A stretch of DNA of 64,000 nucleotides from Afifella sp. IM 167 (GCF_020144925.1 NZ_NSLC01000007.1:124001-188000), one strand, 5' to 3'. Numbered from the stretch's first letter, positions 9,356 to 18,786 are shown. Notes: generated from the sequence alone by a model not told the origin. Made by a program: numbers and translations.

Positions 9356-10320
9356 CCGGCGGGCTCGTTCAGGAAGGTGTAGCGGCGCTGCAGATAGGAG
9401 GCCCAGTCTTTCGTCTCCGCATCGGATGCGATGTCAGGCGTCAGGGTGCCGAACAGCTCTTCCGTGGTCCTTTGAAGGAAGTCGTCCGGCCGCACCAAGA
9501 GCTGCCGAAATACGGCTAAAGCATCGGCCCCAAAACTCTGTAGCGCGGGCGCCGTGACGCGATGCAGGTCGGTATTGGCGCTTGGAGCGATATGCAGAAC
9601 TCGCACCCGGGTCGCACCACCCTCTGTTGCGCGCTCCATCCGCCATGCCAGCATTTGCTGGCGAAGAAGCTGATAGAAGGGCTCGTAGAAGAAGTCCTTC
9701 ACCGACAGGCCGAGATCGTTTTTGATCGGGCCATCCGGGGCAAACGCCTTCTTGCTGTAGCGGGCAAGACGGGTCGGATTTCCGCGCTCGTCCAGCGGGC
9801 GCGTGCCGTACCGTTCCGTGTATTTCCACTCGATGAGAAGCGCCTCCGTCGCGCCCGCCTCGTTCTGGAAGCGAACGATGGCGTCGGCGCTTGTCGCGTT
9901 CGCGCCGCGGGTCACCGATCCGTTGCGCCATTCGCCGAGATGATCCTGCCGTCCCGTCCATTCGAAGCCGACGAACCACGGCGCGTCCTGGGCGCCCTTT
10001 TCGACCTCCAGCATCTTGGGCGGAGATATACCGAGCGCACGACCGATGACCTCGGAGAGAAGCGCCGGGCGCGTCGCCAGAGGCATCAAGAAGTTGAGGC
10101 AGGCGACCTGGGAAGAGAGGGCATGGTTGGCGTGCGTGTGCCAGGATATCTTCCGCGGCGGCCCGAAATATTCGACCGCGCTCGTCCTGATGCATGGGGC
10201 AAGGTTGGTCCGCGCGAGATCGCGTCGGAGCTGAACGCCGGACGGCATCAGTTCGGTCGGGGCGAACTCCTGGGCCCAGGCCTCTTTCAGCCTGCGCCTC
10301 TCCCGCGTCTTGAACTTCAT
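9352..10320 (-). CDS. PGN_0703-like putative restriction endonuclease
   Basis: A 322-residue protein. The central part carries a PD-(D/E)XK-like core: DAIVRFQNEAGATEALLIEWKYTERYG, in which Asp, Glu and Lys (IEWK) can serve as the catalytic set. I associate the IEWKYTE pattern with the PGN_0703 family of putative restriction endonucleases, from memory. The start was set at the ATG at 10320 because it overlaps the stop of the upstream helicase-nuclease gene by four bases. The open frame continues further upstream, but that part is a shadow of the upstream gene. Its position between the restriction and modification genes suggests a second nuclease subunit of the same system. Confidence 0.75.
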   Translation of the reverse strand: MKFKTRERRRLKEAWAQEFAPTELMPSGVQLRRDLARTNLAPCIRTSAVEYFGPPRKISWHTHANHALSSQVACLNFLMPLATRPALLSEVIGRALGISPPKMLEVEKGAQDAPWFVGFEWTGRQDHLGEWRNGSVTRGANATSADAIVRFQNEAGATEALLIEWKYTERYGTRPLDERGNPTRLARYSKKAFAPDGPIKNDLGLSVKDFFYEPFYQLLRQQMLAWRMERATEGGATRVRVLHIAPSANTDLHRVTAPALQSFGADALAVFRQLLVRPDDFLQRTTEELFGTLTPDIASDAETKDWASYLQRRYTFLNEPAG

Positions 10321-13300
10321 GCTGCTTCCCTCCCGAGTTCCTTCATGATGAGCGCATCCAGCTCCTCTTTCATGCGGTAGGGATCGCTCATCTCGCCGAA
10401 AGCCCATCGGCCGAAGCGGCCGAGCCGCTCCACCGCAGGTATCCAGCGATCGCGCATCGCCGCCGTCTTCAGTGGGACGTCGTGGCCCCGGAACCCCTTC
10501 ACCTCCAGGACGAGCGTGAGGGGCGTATCGCCGCCGTCGTCGATCCGCAGAAGGAAGTCGGGGCGGTAGCGCCGAGGCTCTCCCCCCGCGAGATACGGCA
10601 CCTCGAAACCCAGATTGTGGTTCTTGGCATAGGCGAGAACGCGCGGATGATCCTCGATCACCTGGGCGCACTGCCCCTCCCAGTCGGAATCGAGGACGAT
10701 CCAGTTGATGTGGCTCTTGTCGGGATTGGGGTCGTAGAGATCGGCCTTGGTGACGTTGAAGCTGACGTCCATCGTCGAGCCGGTCGGCGCATAGGGATCG
10801 AGGATCGCCCGCACCACCGTCTCGCCCGCCGCACCGACATTGATTGAAGCGGCGATCTGGTCCGTCACCTCGTCGGCGAGCTGCTTGTAGGTCACCTGCC
10901 CCCGCACCGTTCCGCCCTTGCAGACGAGGAGGCCCTGATCGAGCCACTGCTTCACCAGCCGCTGGCATTGCGGGAAGAGGTGCAGCTTCGGCTCCTCGTC
11001 CGCATCGCGGAGCTTCTCCGTCAGGAGGTGCGTGGCGAGCTTGAAGACGATCTCCGAGGGCCGCATCGCCTTCAGGTAGTCCAGCGTCAGCTTCTCCGGC
11101 ATACCGACGATGCCCTGCATCGTCACCTCGGTGGCGCCGACCTTGTCGGGATCGAGGATGTAGGGCTCGAGCTTTGAATAATCGGCCGTCAGCCTCTCAT
11201 CCGGCAGCTCGACGCGGAAGCCTTCAACGCGGGGGAAATCGATCTCCAGATGGTCACGTTCGGGGCTCACGGCCTGAACGTGGATCACTTCCTTCGGCGG
11301 CTTGACGGGGGCTGCGATCGCCTGGGCGGAGAAGTTGAGGTCGTCGATGCCCATGATATCGGCGTATTCCACGCCGAACAGCCCGGTCGCCGGATCCACA
11401 TCGTAGGACAGGCGGCGCAGCGCCCTGCCGATCACCTGTTCGCAGATGAGCTTGGTGGAGAAGGCGCGCAGCCCGAGGATGTGCGTCACGGTGTTGGCGT
11501 CCCACCCTTCCGTCAGCATGGAGACGGAGACGACGCAGCGGATCTCGGCGCCGAGCTTCCCTTCCTTGCCGACGGTGTTCAGCACTTCGCGCAGGATGTC
11601 TTCATCGGTCAGCGTTCGCGCCGCGTCCGCACCTTCGCGGGCCGCCTTCTCGCGCCGGAACGCGTCAAGCTCGTCCTCGTAGGCATCGCGGAATTTCGGG
11701 TCGATCGCCTCGCCGGAATCGATGCGCTGACTGTCGATGAGGAGCGTACGCGGCCGCGCCAGCCGATCCCCCTCGTCGGTGTAGTTGCGGAAGAGCTCCA
11801 GCCGTCCCTGGTGGAAGTGGACGTCACCTTCCTTTGTCTCGCGCTCGAAGCCCGCGATGTAGTTCGCCACGGTCTCGGAATTGACCGTGTCGTTGCAGAC
11901 CACGATGAAGACGGGCGGCACGCCGATCTTCTTGGCGGCCCAGGCGTCGTAGGTCTTGCGGTAGTGGCCGTAGAGTGCCTCAAGCGCCGTCTGCAGCTCG
12001 ATCGGGATCTTGAGCGGATCGGGTTTGAGCGCACCCCGCCCCTTCTTCGGCATCTTGTCGCGGATCGTTGGCCAAAGGTTACGATAGAGCGGCGTCCGGC
12101 CGGAGGCGAGGTTGTCGGCGACGGGCACTCTCGGTAGCTTGACGATGCCGCACTCAATCGCATCCATGAGCGAGAAATCGCTGACGACCCAGGGAAAGAG
12201 CGTACCTTCCGGCCAGCCGGAGCCTGCAAGGAAGAAGGGCGTTGCGGAAAGGTCGTAGACGGTGTTCAGCCCGAGCTGGCGCTTGACCCCCTCGATCCCA
12301 GAAATCCAAAGCCTAGCCGCCTCTTCATTCTCTTTCGCCTCCGCCTTCTCCTCGGCAGTCAGCTTGGCTGCCTCGCCTTCCGGACGCTGACGGTAGCAAT
12401 GATGCGCTTCGTCGTTGATGACGATGAGCGGCCCGAGGCCCATGAGCTCCTTCATGACGCGCTGGAGCATCTGACCTTCGGTCTCCTGCGTCTCGACATC
12501 CTCGCCGTGACCCTTGAGGGCTTCGCGCGTCCCCTTCGCCAGCTGCACCCGCTCGCGCGGCTTGAAAGAGTGGTAATTGGTGATGACGATCTTCGCCGCG
12601 CCCATGTCCTGCATGAGATCGGTCGGAACGAGATCGAGCCTGCGATAGTAGTTGTCGGGCTCGTTCGGCAGGAGAACGCGGAGCCGATCGCGGATGGTGA
12701 TGCCCGGCGTGATGATCAGGAAGCCGCGGGAAAAATGCTTGGAATTGCGGGCCCTCGCGGCGTTGATCGCCTGCCAGGCGATCAGCATGGCCATGACGGT
12801 CGTCTTGCCCGCCCCGGTGGCAAGCTTGAGCGCGACGCGGAAGAGCGCTGGTCCGTCGGCAGCCGTCGCGCTGGCATTCGCCTCTTTCAGCCAGTCGAGA
12901 TAGCGACGCCCGCGCCGCCCGGATTTCGGCGCGACTTCCGCAAGCCATATCGCCGTCTCGACCGCTTCCAGCTGGCAGAAGAACGGGCGGATCGAGCGGC
13001 TCACATCCTCTTGCAGCGCCCGCCAGTGACGAAGCAGACTGGCAGTGACGGGTGTCACCTGCCACTGCTCCGGATTCGGCAGGCGGCGCCATGTCTCGAT
13101 TTCCTGCCGCAGCTCGTTGATGATGGGTGTCGGGTTGAACTCCTGCTCGTCCGTGGAGAGCCCATGGCCCGTATCGTAGACGAGCTCTCTTTGATCGGCG
13201 TTGCGCTTGCGGGGCCCCGGTATGGCAGAAATGAGCTCGGCCTTGCGACGCAACGGAAGGATTACATCCGTCGGTCTTCCCTGCAGATCCAGCTCCCAGT

Positions 13301-13370
13301 GACGGGAAGGCTCTTCATAGGGTGAATTGAGGATCGGCTCTTCGAAGAATTTCTGCGTCTTTTCTGACAT
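10317..13370 (-). CDS. type III-like restriction subunit, DEAD/DEAH helicase plus PD-(D/E)XK nuclease (BPTD_3080-like)
   Basis: A protein of 1017 residues. Near residue 185 is the Walker A motif ATGAGKTT, followed by the DEAH-type box VINDEAHHCY near 320 and helicase motif VI-like QVIGRALRR, typical of superfamily 2 restriction helicases (Res). The C-terminus has RPDFLLRI and then VLEVKGFRG, a PD-(D/E)XK nuclease core. The N-terminus SEKTQKFFEEPILNSPYEEPSRHW is of the kind I recall for the BPTD_3080 family. The start was placed at the ATG at 13370; a TTG 18 bases upstream is also open. It begins the long minus-strand defence run and is translationally coupled to the PGN_0703-like gene. It should translocate on DNA and cut unmethylated foreign DNA. 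Confidence 0.9.
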   Translation of the reverse strand: MSEKTQKFFEEPILNSPYEEPSRHWELDLQGRPTDVILPLRRKAELISAIPGPRKRNADQRELVYDTGHGLSTDEQEFNPTPIINELRQEIETWRRLPNPEQWQVTPVTASLLRHWRALQEDVSRSIRPFFCQLEAVETAIWLAEVAPKSGRRGRRYLDWLKEANASATAADGPALFRVALKLATGAGKTTVMAMLIAWQAINAARARNSKHFSRGFLIITPGITIRDRLRVLLPNEPDNYYRRLDLVPTDLMQDMGAAKIVITNYHSFKPRERVQLAKGTREALKGHGEDVETQETEGQMLQRVMKELMGLGPLIVINDEAHHCYRQRPEGEAAKLTAEEKAEAKENEEAARLWISGIEGVKRQLGLNTVYDLSATPFFLAGSGWPEGTLFPWVVSDFSLMDAIECGIVKLPRVPVADNLASGRTPLYRNLWPTIRDKMPKKGRGALKPDPLKIPIELQTALEALYGHYRKTYDAWAAKKIGVPPVFIVVCNDTVNSETVANYIAGFERETKEGDVHFHQGRLELFRNYTDEGDRLARPRTLLIDSQRIDSGEAIDPKFRDAYEDELDAFRREKAAREGADAARTLTDEDILREVLNTVGKEGKLGAEIRCVVSVSMLTEGWDANTVTHILGLRAFSTKLICEQVIGRALRRLSYDVDPATGLFGVEYADIMGIDDLNFSAQAIAAPVKPPKEVIHVQAVSPERDHLEIDFPRVEGFRVELPDERLTADYSKLEPYILDPDKVGATEVTMQGIVGMPEKLTLDYLKAMRPSEIVFKLATHLLTEKLRDADEEPKLHLFPQCQRLVKQWLDQGLLVCKGGTVRGQVTYKQLADEVTDQIAASINVGAAGETVVRAILDPYAPTGSTMDVSFNVTKADLYDPNPDKSHINWIVLDSDWEGQCAQVIEDHPRVLAYAKNHNLGFEVPYLAGGEPRRYRPDFLLRIDDGGDTPLTLVLEVKGFRGHDVPLKTAAMRDRWIPAVERLGRFGRWAFGEMSDPYRMKEELDALIMKELGREAA

Positions 13371-13583
13371 CGCGGACCGAGTCGACAATAGGCAGGGTTT
13401 TATTCGTCGTAACGAACGCCAGGCGAGGCAGCAAGGAACGGTTGCGCGGGAGATTGAAAGAGCCGCCGCGGCGGCTGGATGTCGTGTTGAGAGGACAAGA
13501 CGGGCGCCCGCCGAAGGCTGCCGTCCCCTTGCGCATTCAGAGACGCGTCTGGAGCGAGCGCGAAGCAGCGCCTTCGATCGTTC

Positions 13584-13883
13584 CTAGGATGCGGCTTTGG
13601 TGCGCTTTCTTCGCTTTGCGCGCTTGGGCGCCGGGGGCTCCGGCTGAGGCCAGACGAAGAAGGTCGCCAGCTTCGCTTCGACCGTGAGTGCCCGTTGGCT
13701 GTACTCATTGCGAACTTCGACGGTTACTGGCCGCTCCTCGCTGAAGTCGATTCCGCGCACGAGAACATTCGCCGCTCTCCTTTCGGCCACTATCGAAGCG
13801 GCGTTGATATCGGCGCACTCACGCCCCTTATGATCGACTTCGAAGGAGGTCTTACGTCTCACATCGAAATAGAACAGCGGCAT
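13584..13883 (-). CDS. DUF6894 family protein
   Basis: A 99-residue protein starting MPLFYFDVRR, with the middle DHKGRECADINAASIVAERRAANVL. This matches the small DUF6894 proteins (pattern M.r.fFd......D..G.e..d...A...a), which are common and often multi-copy in Hyphomicrobiales. The function is unknown. The C-terminus is a basic tail rich in Lys and Arg. A strong AGGGGGA ribosome site precedes the ATG. It lies 213 bp upstream of the restriction operon start and is probably a separate unit. Confidence 0.7.
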   Translation of the reverse strand: MPLFYFDVRRKTSFEVDHKGRECADINAASIVAERRAANVLVRGIDFSEERPVTVEVRNEYSQRALTVEAKLATFFVWPQPEPPAPKRAKRRKRTKAAS

Positions 13884-14157
13884 TTCTTTCCCCCTCCACC
13901 TTTGGGCTTCCCGCCCACAAGCGGACCGAACCTGGCAGACGTTCAGCTTCCAAATGATCTGAGTGTATTGTTGGAGTTAGACACGCTGATAGGCCGTTAA
14001 ACCCGCGCAAAAAGCGCCTCGGTGATGCGAAGTGTCGCAGCATTTCCGATCACTGGGCGGCGGAGACACCTCTTCGCTGCGCCAAGATCGAGGCGACCAA
14101 GAATACCAACCGAGGTGCTGACGGATCGCCCAAGGTACGCGGCGAAAGTCACTGCGG

Positions 14158-14300
14158 AGATCATTTCCGCTTTCCTTCAGTTCCGGCTCACGCCGCTAGA
14201 GGTTTGGGCCGTCGTCGAGCCCTTAAGGTCGGGACAACTGCAAAGACTGCGATCTCGTATCTGCGCAGGCGCTTGGAGCCGCACCGGCCGCTGACTCGCT
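14158..14300 (-). pseudogene. degraded integrase 3' end (third remnant)
   Basis: This stretch lies in the 538-bp gap between the DUF6894 gene and the SLT-domain gene. Its last 80 bases match the 3' end of the two better-preserved integrase remnants at 20543 and 25684: the shared tracts include CTGCGATCTCGT, TGCGCAGGCG and CTTGGAGCCG, and the ATCATTTCCGC tract at the gene end is also shared. Between these tracts the sequence has drifted. No frame is open, so it is a fossil of the same tyrosine recombinase gene end, in the same orientation. The rest of the gap (13884-14157 and 14301-14421) shows nothing I recognise. Confidence 0.65.
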
Positions 14301-14421
14301 TGAGGCATGCCTAGTCTGCTTTTTGATCCGCGGGAGGCAGACGGCGGGGTTACACATTTAGGAGAGCCCTATCGAGCCACCGCTGAAGTTCATCGAGCAG
14401 TGCTAACGCCACGCTCAGTGC

Positions 14422-16380
14422 TTACGCGACGTTGGTTCTCTTGAGACCCTCGATCAGCATATCGCTTACCCTCTTGGTCGCCTCGGCCTTGGTGACTAGA
14501 CCGTCCCTGTTTATGTCGAGGCTTCTATTCTGAACGTACCTCGTATTGACCCTCGGGTCGGACGACTTCTGGAACAGGACGCTGCTGTCAGCCTTTCCAA
14601 CTGCGGCGGGCCACAATACTGCCATATAGACATCCGACAAAGTTTTGATCGCCCTTCCTCTTCGAGAGCGATCAAAGTGCATCTCGACGTAGTCGAGTTG
14701 CTCAATTGCACTCATCGTTTCAAGTTTTTCGATCGTTGTTCCCAAATCCTGTGCTGTCAATGGCATGAATTGGATCAATCCTGTTGCGCCGCTGCCTGCC
14801 GCATTCTTCTGATCTGGCTTGAATGATCTCCCAGTCTCGAACGCCATCACAGCCATGAGGTGATCTGGATCGCAGTCGAGCCGCGCAGACATGTCGATCA
14901 CCTTCTGATTGAATTCAGATCCGTGAAGATCCTCGGTCACCTTTCCCCATGCGATCGGTCGGCTGCTCCCGCCTTTTCTGACCCGCCCCGATCGGCGTTC
15001 GGGCCTGTAACCCGGGCCACCGCCTGTGGCATTCGCGAAATCGAACTCAGGAAGCGAAATCCCCAGCAGCATCGCCGTCTCGGGGCCCACGATGCCATCA
15101 TCCGCACTTGGCCCGAAGTGCGTTGTCTGAAACTCGAGTACGGCCCGAAAGGTCTCGATGCCGAAGACTCCGTCGACTTGAAGCGATGAGTTGACAGAAG
15201 ACCTCAGTGCCTGCTGGAGCTCTTGTACGAGGGGGCCCTCGGACCCGAACCGAAGGATGATCGTCTTCTCCTTGTATTGGTTCGACAGCATCTGGATCAT
15301 CTCGCGCGCATCGAACAGCACGTATTCGGTGAACGCCTGTCCGCCCGGACCTGGAAGAAACGGCGCGATGAACTTCTTCCAAGGTCCTCTCTCGCTGCCA
15401 CGCCTCCCTTTGATCACCGTACCGGCTATGGTCTGGCAACCGGCACTGGAGTATTTCGAATCTGGAATCCGGCCGTCGACACCCATACCGAAGGCGCAGT
15501 GGATGTTGTCTCCGGCAATGGCGCCGAATTCCCAGCGGTCCTCGCCATCATAGTCCGCATCGTCCGCCGTGCGCTGAAGGGTGACAGGGCAGTTCTGCTG
15601 AAGCGCCCAGTGGCCTGCAGAGCCTTCACTGCGCTTGTGCCAGCCCGCCTTGTAGCTTTGGTAGCGGCCACGCCCGAGCTGATTGACGCCCTCGCCGGAC
15701 TTGCCGATACCCGCGCGCACGAGAGGCCCGTATGGCACGGTCGACCCCGGAAAGACGGATATGCCGCCGCCGGGACGCCACTGGCCGATTGTGCAGTTCA
15801 TGGTGGTATAGTTCACATCGACGACTTGGATTTCCTGCTCTGGCTTGAAATCCGTTCCGGCGTAGTCGACAGGGCGACACCCTCGAAGCCCGAACACGGT
15901 GGCCCCCTCGGCCCAGATCGGAAACTGCGATCGTTTCCACAGCCCAACCAGATGTGCCTCCGAGAAAACAGGGTTGCCGGACGCTGCGGCGCCGGACCCA
16001 GCCACTTCGACCGTCGCGAAATAGCGCGGGCCGCGATCAACGACCTCATCGAAGGCGCGCACTTCTTCTTCGGCCGAGTCCGCAACGATTTCTGAAACCA
16101 TCTGCCTGAGCTCAGCAATTGCAGAACCAACCGTGGCCCGCAGGGGATCCGAGACAGATTGCCTTAAAGCGTCGATTCTCGCCTTGAGGCGACCGACATC
16201 CGTGGCCAGGTCGGCCAAGTTGCGGATCGCGATCGTGTCCAAGATGTCGTCGATCTCCTTGGCAATCGCTATCAGCTCTTGCATCTTCTGCTCGTCGCCG
16301 ACTTCTTTCGCAGCGGCGTAGGGCGCCTCGAGCGCCTCGCGAAGATCAAAAAGCTGTTCTGCAATCTGAGCCTTTGACAT
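14422..16380 (-). CDS. secreted or envelope protein with peptidoglycan-binding and lytic-transglycosylase-like domains
   Basis: A 652-residue protein in four parts. Residues 1 to about 115 are helical and charged, probably coiled coil. About 130-345 is a domain with a PGSTVPYGPLVRAG segment and a KYSSAGCQTIAG motif, similar to SxGCQ cysteine-containing segments of some murein-active proteins. About 375-445 is a PG_binding_1 repeat (GPLVQELQQALR ... VDGVFGIETFRAVLEFQ). About 475-652 is an SLT-like domain with MAVMAFETGRSF holding the likely catalytic Glu, and GATGLIQFMPLTA. The end carries an EF-hand-like DINRDGLVTKAEA. No signal peptide is evident. It follows the lipoprotein gene by 36 bp. 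It probably cleaves peptidoglycan; whether against self, phage or competitors is unknown. Confidence 0.7.
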   Translation of the reverse strand: MSKAQIAEQLFDLREALEAPYAAAKEVGDEQKMQELIAIAKEIDDILDTIAIRNLADLATDVGRLKARIDALRQSVSDPLRATVGSAIAELRQMVSEIVADSAEEEVRAFDEVVDRGPRYFATVEVAGSGAAASGNPVFSEAHLVGLWKRSQFPIWAEGATVFGLRGCRPVDYAGTDFKPEQEIQVVDVNYTTMNCTIGQWRPGGGISVFPGSTVPYGPLVRAGIGKSGEGVNQLGRGRYQSYKAGWHKRSEGSAGHWALQQNCPVTLQRTADDADYDGEDRWEFGAIAGDNIHCAFGMGVDGRIPDSKYSSAGCQTIAGTVIKGRRGSERGPWKKFIAPFLPGPGGQAFTEYVLFDAREMIQMLSNQYKEKTIILRFGSEGPLVQELQQALRSSVNSSLQVDGVFGIETFRAVLEFQTTHFGPSADDGIVGPETAMLLGISLPEFDFANATGGGPGYRPERRSGRVRKGGSSRPIAWGKVTEDLHGSEFNQKVIDMSARLDCDPDHLMAVMAFETGRSFKPDQKNAAGSGATGLIQFMPLTAQDLGTTIEKLETMSAIEQLDYVEMHFDRSRRGRAIKTLSDVYMAVLWPAAVGKADSSVLFQKSSDPRVNTRYVQNRSLDINRDGLVTKAEATKRVSDMLIEGLKRTNVA

Positions 16381-16416
16381 GTCTCTTACCCTCCCAGTGA
16401 AGAGGCCGTGTCCCTC

Positions 16417-17283
16417 TTAGTCGGCAGCCTTCACCCCCTCAGCAAGGGCCCGGATCTGCACGGACGCCTCGACGAGCGCAGCCAGATCAGGTGGTGACGC
16501 GCCATCCAGAGCGGCAGCGGCCGCGGCGTCCATCGCTTCAAGCGTCTGGTCAAGCAGAACCACCCACCCCGCCAGAAGCTTGCGGTCCTGTTCGAGGTTG
16601 GGAAGCTCCGCTGCAGGAACTCCGAGACTGCCGCCGCCAAGTGTCCCTGGCTCGACCCGTGATCGCTGCATCACGAGATACATTTCGTCCGTGCCGTCGC
16701 GGATCCTCACCAAGAGCTCCGACATGGCGGGATAAGCCCTCAGCAACTGACGCCGGAATGATGCTCGGAGAGCAAAGGAGGAGGCCGTCTTCAGGACACC
16801 CAAGGCTTGACTGATCACCTCTTCGCTGGCCTTGATCGTTGCTTCGCCCCCTGCAGCAAGGATCGCCCTGTCAGCCAAAGGGAGCGAGGCGAGCGCCGTG
16901 TTCAGGTTGTTTGTGATCTGGCCGAGTCCGGCCGCGAGCTTTGTCGCCGACGTCCCGTCCGCAAGACCAATCAGGGCAGCATTGTATTCCCTGACAGCCT
17001 TGAGGCTTGTGCGGATCGAGAGTGTTAACGGCGGATCGCCCACATTCAGATAGTACGGGGCGTCCTGCGGATCGAACGCCCTTATGTTTGACAGCTGTCG
17101 GCCACGGCGCATCACAATCCGCTCGGCCACTGCCAAACGATCCAGAACCTTCTCGCCTTGGACAAATTGTGCGTCGAAGGCCTCGCCATACAGCCGAAAC
17201 TCGGCGAGACCAGAGGCACATGCCTCAAGTGAGAGCAACAACAGCGCGCCCATTAAACGCAACAGGAGTGTGTAGACGGCCAT
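16417..17283 (-). CDS. lipoprotein of unknown function
   Basis: A protein of 288 residues if started at the ATG at 17283, which has a clear AAAGGTGG ribosome site. A longer frame upstream lacks one. The N-terminus MAVYTLLLRLMGALLLLSLEAC is a signal peptide ending in a lipobox-like LEAC, so the mature protein would be lipid-anchored at Cys22. The rest is helical and Ala/Leu rich, with no motif I recognise. The gene is upstream of and probably co-transcribed with the SLT-domain gene, and divergent from the LuxR-type regulator gene across a 321-bp region. Confidence 0.65.
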   Translation of the reverse strand: MAVYTLLLRLMGALLLLSLEACASGLAEFRLYGEAFDAQFVQGEKVLDRLAVAERIVMRRGRQLSNIRAFDPQDAPYYLNVGDPPLTLSIRTSLKAVREYNAALIGLADGTSATKLAAGLGQITNNLNTALASLPLADRAILAAGGEATIKASEEVISQALGVLKTASSFALRASFRRQLLRAYPAMSELLVRIRDGTDEMYLVMQRSRVEPGTLGGGSLGVPAAELPNLEQDRKLLAGWVVLLDQTLEAMDAAAAAALDGASPPDLAALVEASVQIRALAEGVKAAD

Positions 17284-17604
17284 CGCCCACCTTTCTTTGC
17301 GCGGGGCAACCGCTTGTACGCCACGAACCCAAATATGACGGTGCAGCCTCGCGAAAGGGCGTCCGCTCTTCATTTCCGGGCTAGCAAGCAACTCCAAACG
17401 CAGTCTCTTAGCCTTGCCGTCGCGTTTTCAACCAGTTCGAGTGCACCCGATCGCTGGAATCCTCCCTCAGTAACTTACGCATCGTTTGATACTTGCTATA
17501 CCCCAGCATTTTCCCACTTCGGCTCGCATGATGCATTTGTACTATGCGGGCATTTCAGGTGAATGCTATATTCTGCCTCAATCGCTTAGATAGATCCTCG
17601 CGTA
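17284..17604. promoter_or_regulatory. divergent intergenic region between lipoprotein and LuxR-type regulator genes
   Basis: A 321-bp stretch without a supportable gene. It is more AT-rich than the chromosomal part of the window and must hold the promoters of both divergent units. A TATATT hexamer at 17567-17572 lies 33 bases before the regulator start, but no well-spaced -35 element is visible, so no promoter is called precisely. Confidence 0.4.
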
Positions 17605-18786
17605 ATGGCTGAGATGAATTCTCAGCGCGGCATGTTGCTGAGGGAAGAGATGAACCGATCTGAGCTGGAAGCCGTACAAAAGCTTTATGAAGCGCATTTC
17701 GACCCAAGCAGCTATGCTGCAGCTCTCGAAGTGTTCGGAGATCTATTTCCCGATGTACGGATACTGATTCAGGTCGAAGAGCTTGAGCCCCATCGCTTCT
17801 CGCTCGACAGCGTGGCCGTCAACACGGACGAGGATGCCTTTAAGGACTACTCCGCGGTCGCGCACATCAATCCATTCATGGACGCGGTGGCGGCGGTCAT
17901 GCACACCGACAGGCTCTATCAGAGTGAAGAATTCATCCCTCGAGAACTGGTCCGCAAGACCGAATTCTTCGATGCATACCTCCGGCCTCGGGATCGTATG
18001 GATGCCGCTTGCGGCTTCAACATCTTTCGCAAACCAGACTGCATCGCCCTCTTCAGTGCGACAATTCCCGAGCGCTTGAGTGAAGACGACCGCGCGGCTC
18101 TGACCGAATCCCTCAATCGGATTCGGCCCTATGTCCAGGAGTCGTTTCGCATGGTGCGCAATCTCATTCAGCGCACGGCGGTGGCACAAGCCAGCTCGAT
18201 TATCGAATGGATCGGCACTCCAGTGGCAATCTTCGATGCGCAGGAACGGCTGGTAGCTCAGAACAAGAAAGCCGCGGCGATATTCCGGGCAGGAGACGTT
18301 CTGCGCCTCTCGCGAGAGGGAAAACTATGCGCCCGACGCGCAGACGCCTCAGGGTTGATTGAAGCGGCGGCAGCGAGCGTCTTGGACGGCGCTCTCCCGA
18401 TAGGACCGCTGCGCATCGATCGACCCACAAGTGCGCCACTCGTCCTCTACTTTGTTCCGGTCGGAAACTCGCCTGAGCCGAACCCGATCGTCCGCCCATT
18501 CTCCGAAGGTCTTCCGGCGTACATGGTCTACGTGATCGATCCCGACGATGTGGATCCCGCGCCCAGCGAAATGCTCGCATCTTCGCTCGGTCTCACGCGC
18601 GCCGAGGCGCGCCTGGCCCAGTTGCTCCATGAGGGCCTGACCGTTCGGGAGGCAGCCGAAAGCTCCTCCACGGCCTATGCGACAGCACGAAATCAGCTTT
18701 CTTCGATCACCCGCAAACTAAATCTCAGTCGGCAATCGGAGCTTTCCGGTCTTGTCGCTAGAACCATGGCGAAGATCCCGAGATGA
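17605..18786 (+). CDS. LuxR-family transcriptional regulator
   Basis: A 393-residue protein. The last 65 residues are a LuxR-type helix-turn-helix (SLGLTRAEARLAQLLHEGLTV, then a helix ATARNQLSSITRKLNLSRQSEL). The first 300 residues have no receiver domain and no clear autoinducer-binding motif; a PAS-like fold around residues 190-300 (EWIGTPVAIFDAQERLVAQN) is suggested by the pattern. The start at 17605 is the first of several in-frame ATGs; the ATG at 17650 has the better ribosome site (GAGGGAAGAG). The next gene overlaps its stop by four bases, so it is probably translated with the membrane-protein gene. It may control the divergent lipoprotein/SLT unit. Confidence 0.8.
   Translation: MAEMNSQRGMLLREEMNRSELEAVQKLYEAHFDPSSYAAALEVFGDLFPDVRILIQVEELEPHRFSLDSVAVNTDEDAFKDYSAVAHINPFMDAVAAVMHTDRLYQSEEFIPRELVRKTEFFDAYLRPRDRMDAACGFNIFRKPDCIALFSATIPERLSEDDRAALTESLNRIRPYVQESFRMVRNLIQRTAVAQASSIIEWIGTPVAIFDAQERLVAQNKKAAAIFRAGDVLRLSREGKLCARRADASGLIEAAAASVLDGALPIGPLRIDRPTSAPLVLYFVPVGNSPEPNPIVRPFSEGLPAYMVYVIDPDDVDPAPSEMLASSLGLTRAEARLAQLLHEGLTVREAAESSSTAYATARNQLSSITRKLNLSRQSELSGLVARTMAKIPR

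Noticed and set aside
10321-10968. N-terminal extension of the PGN_0703-like frame
   Set aside because: Overlaps the helicase-nuclease gene in another frame; the ATGA overlap at 10317-10320 is a better start.
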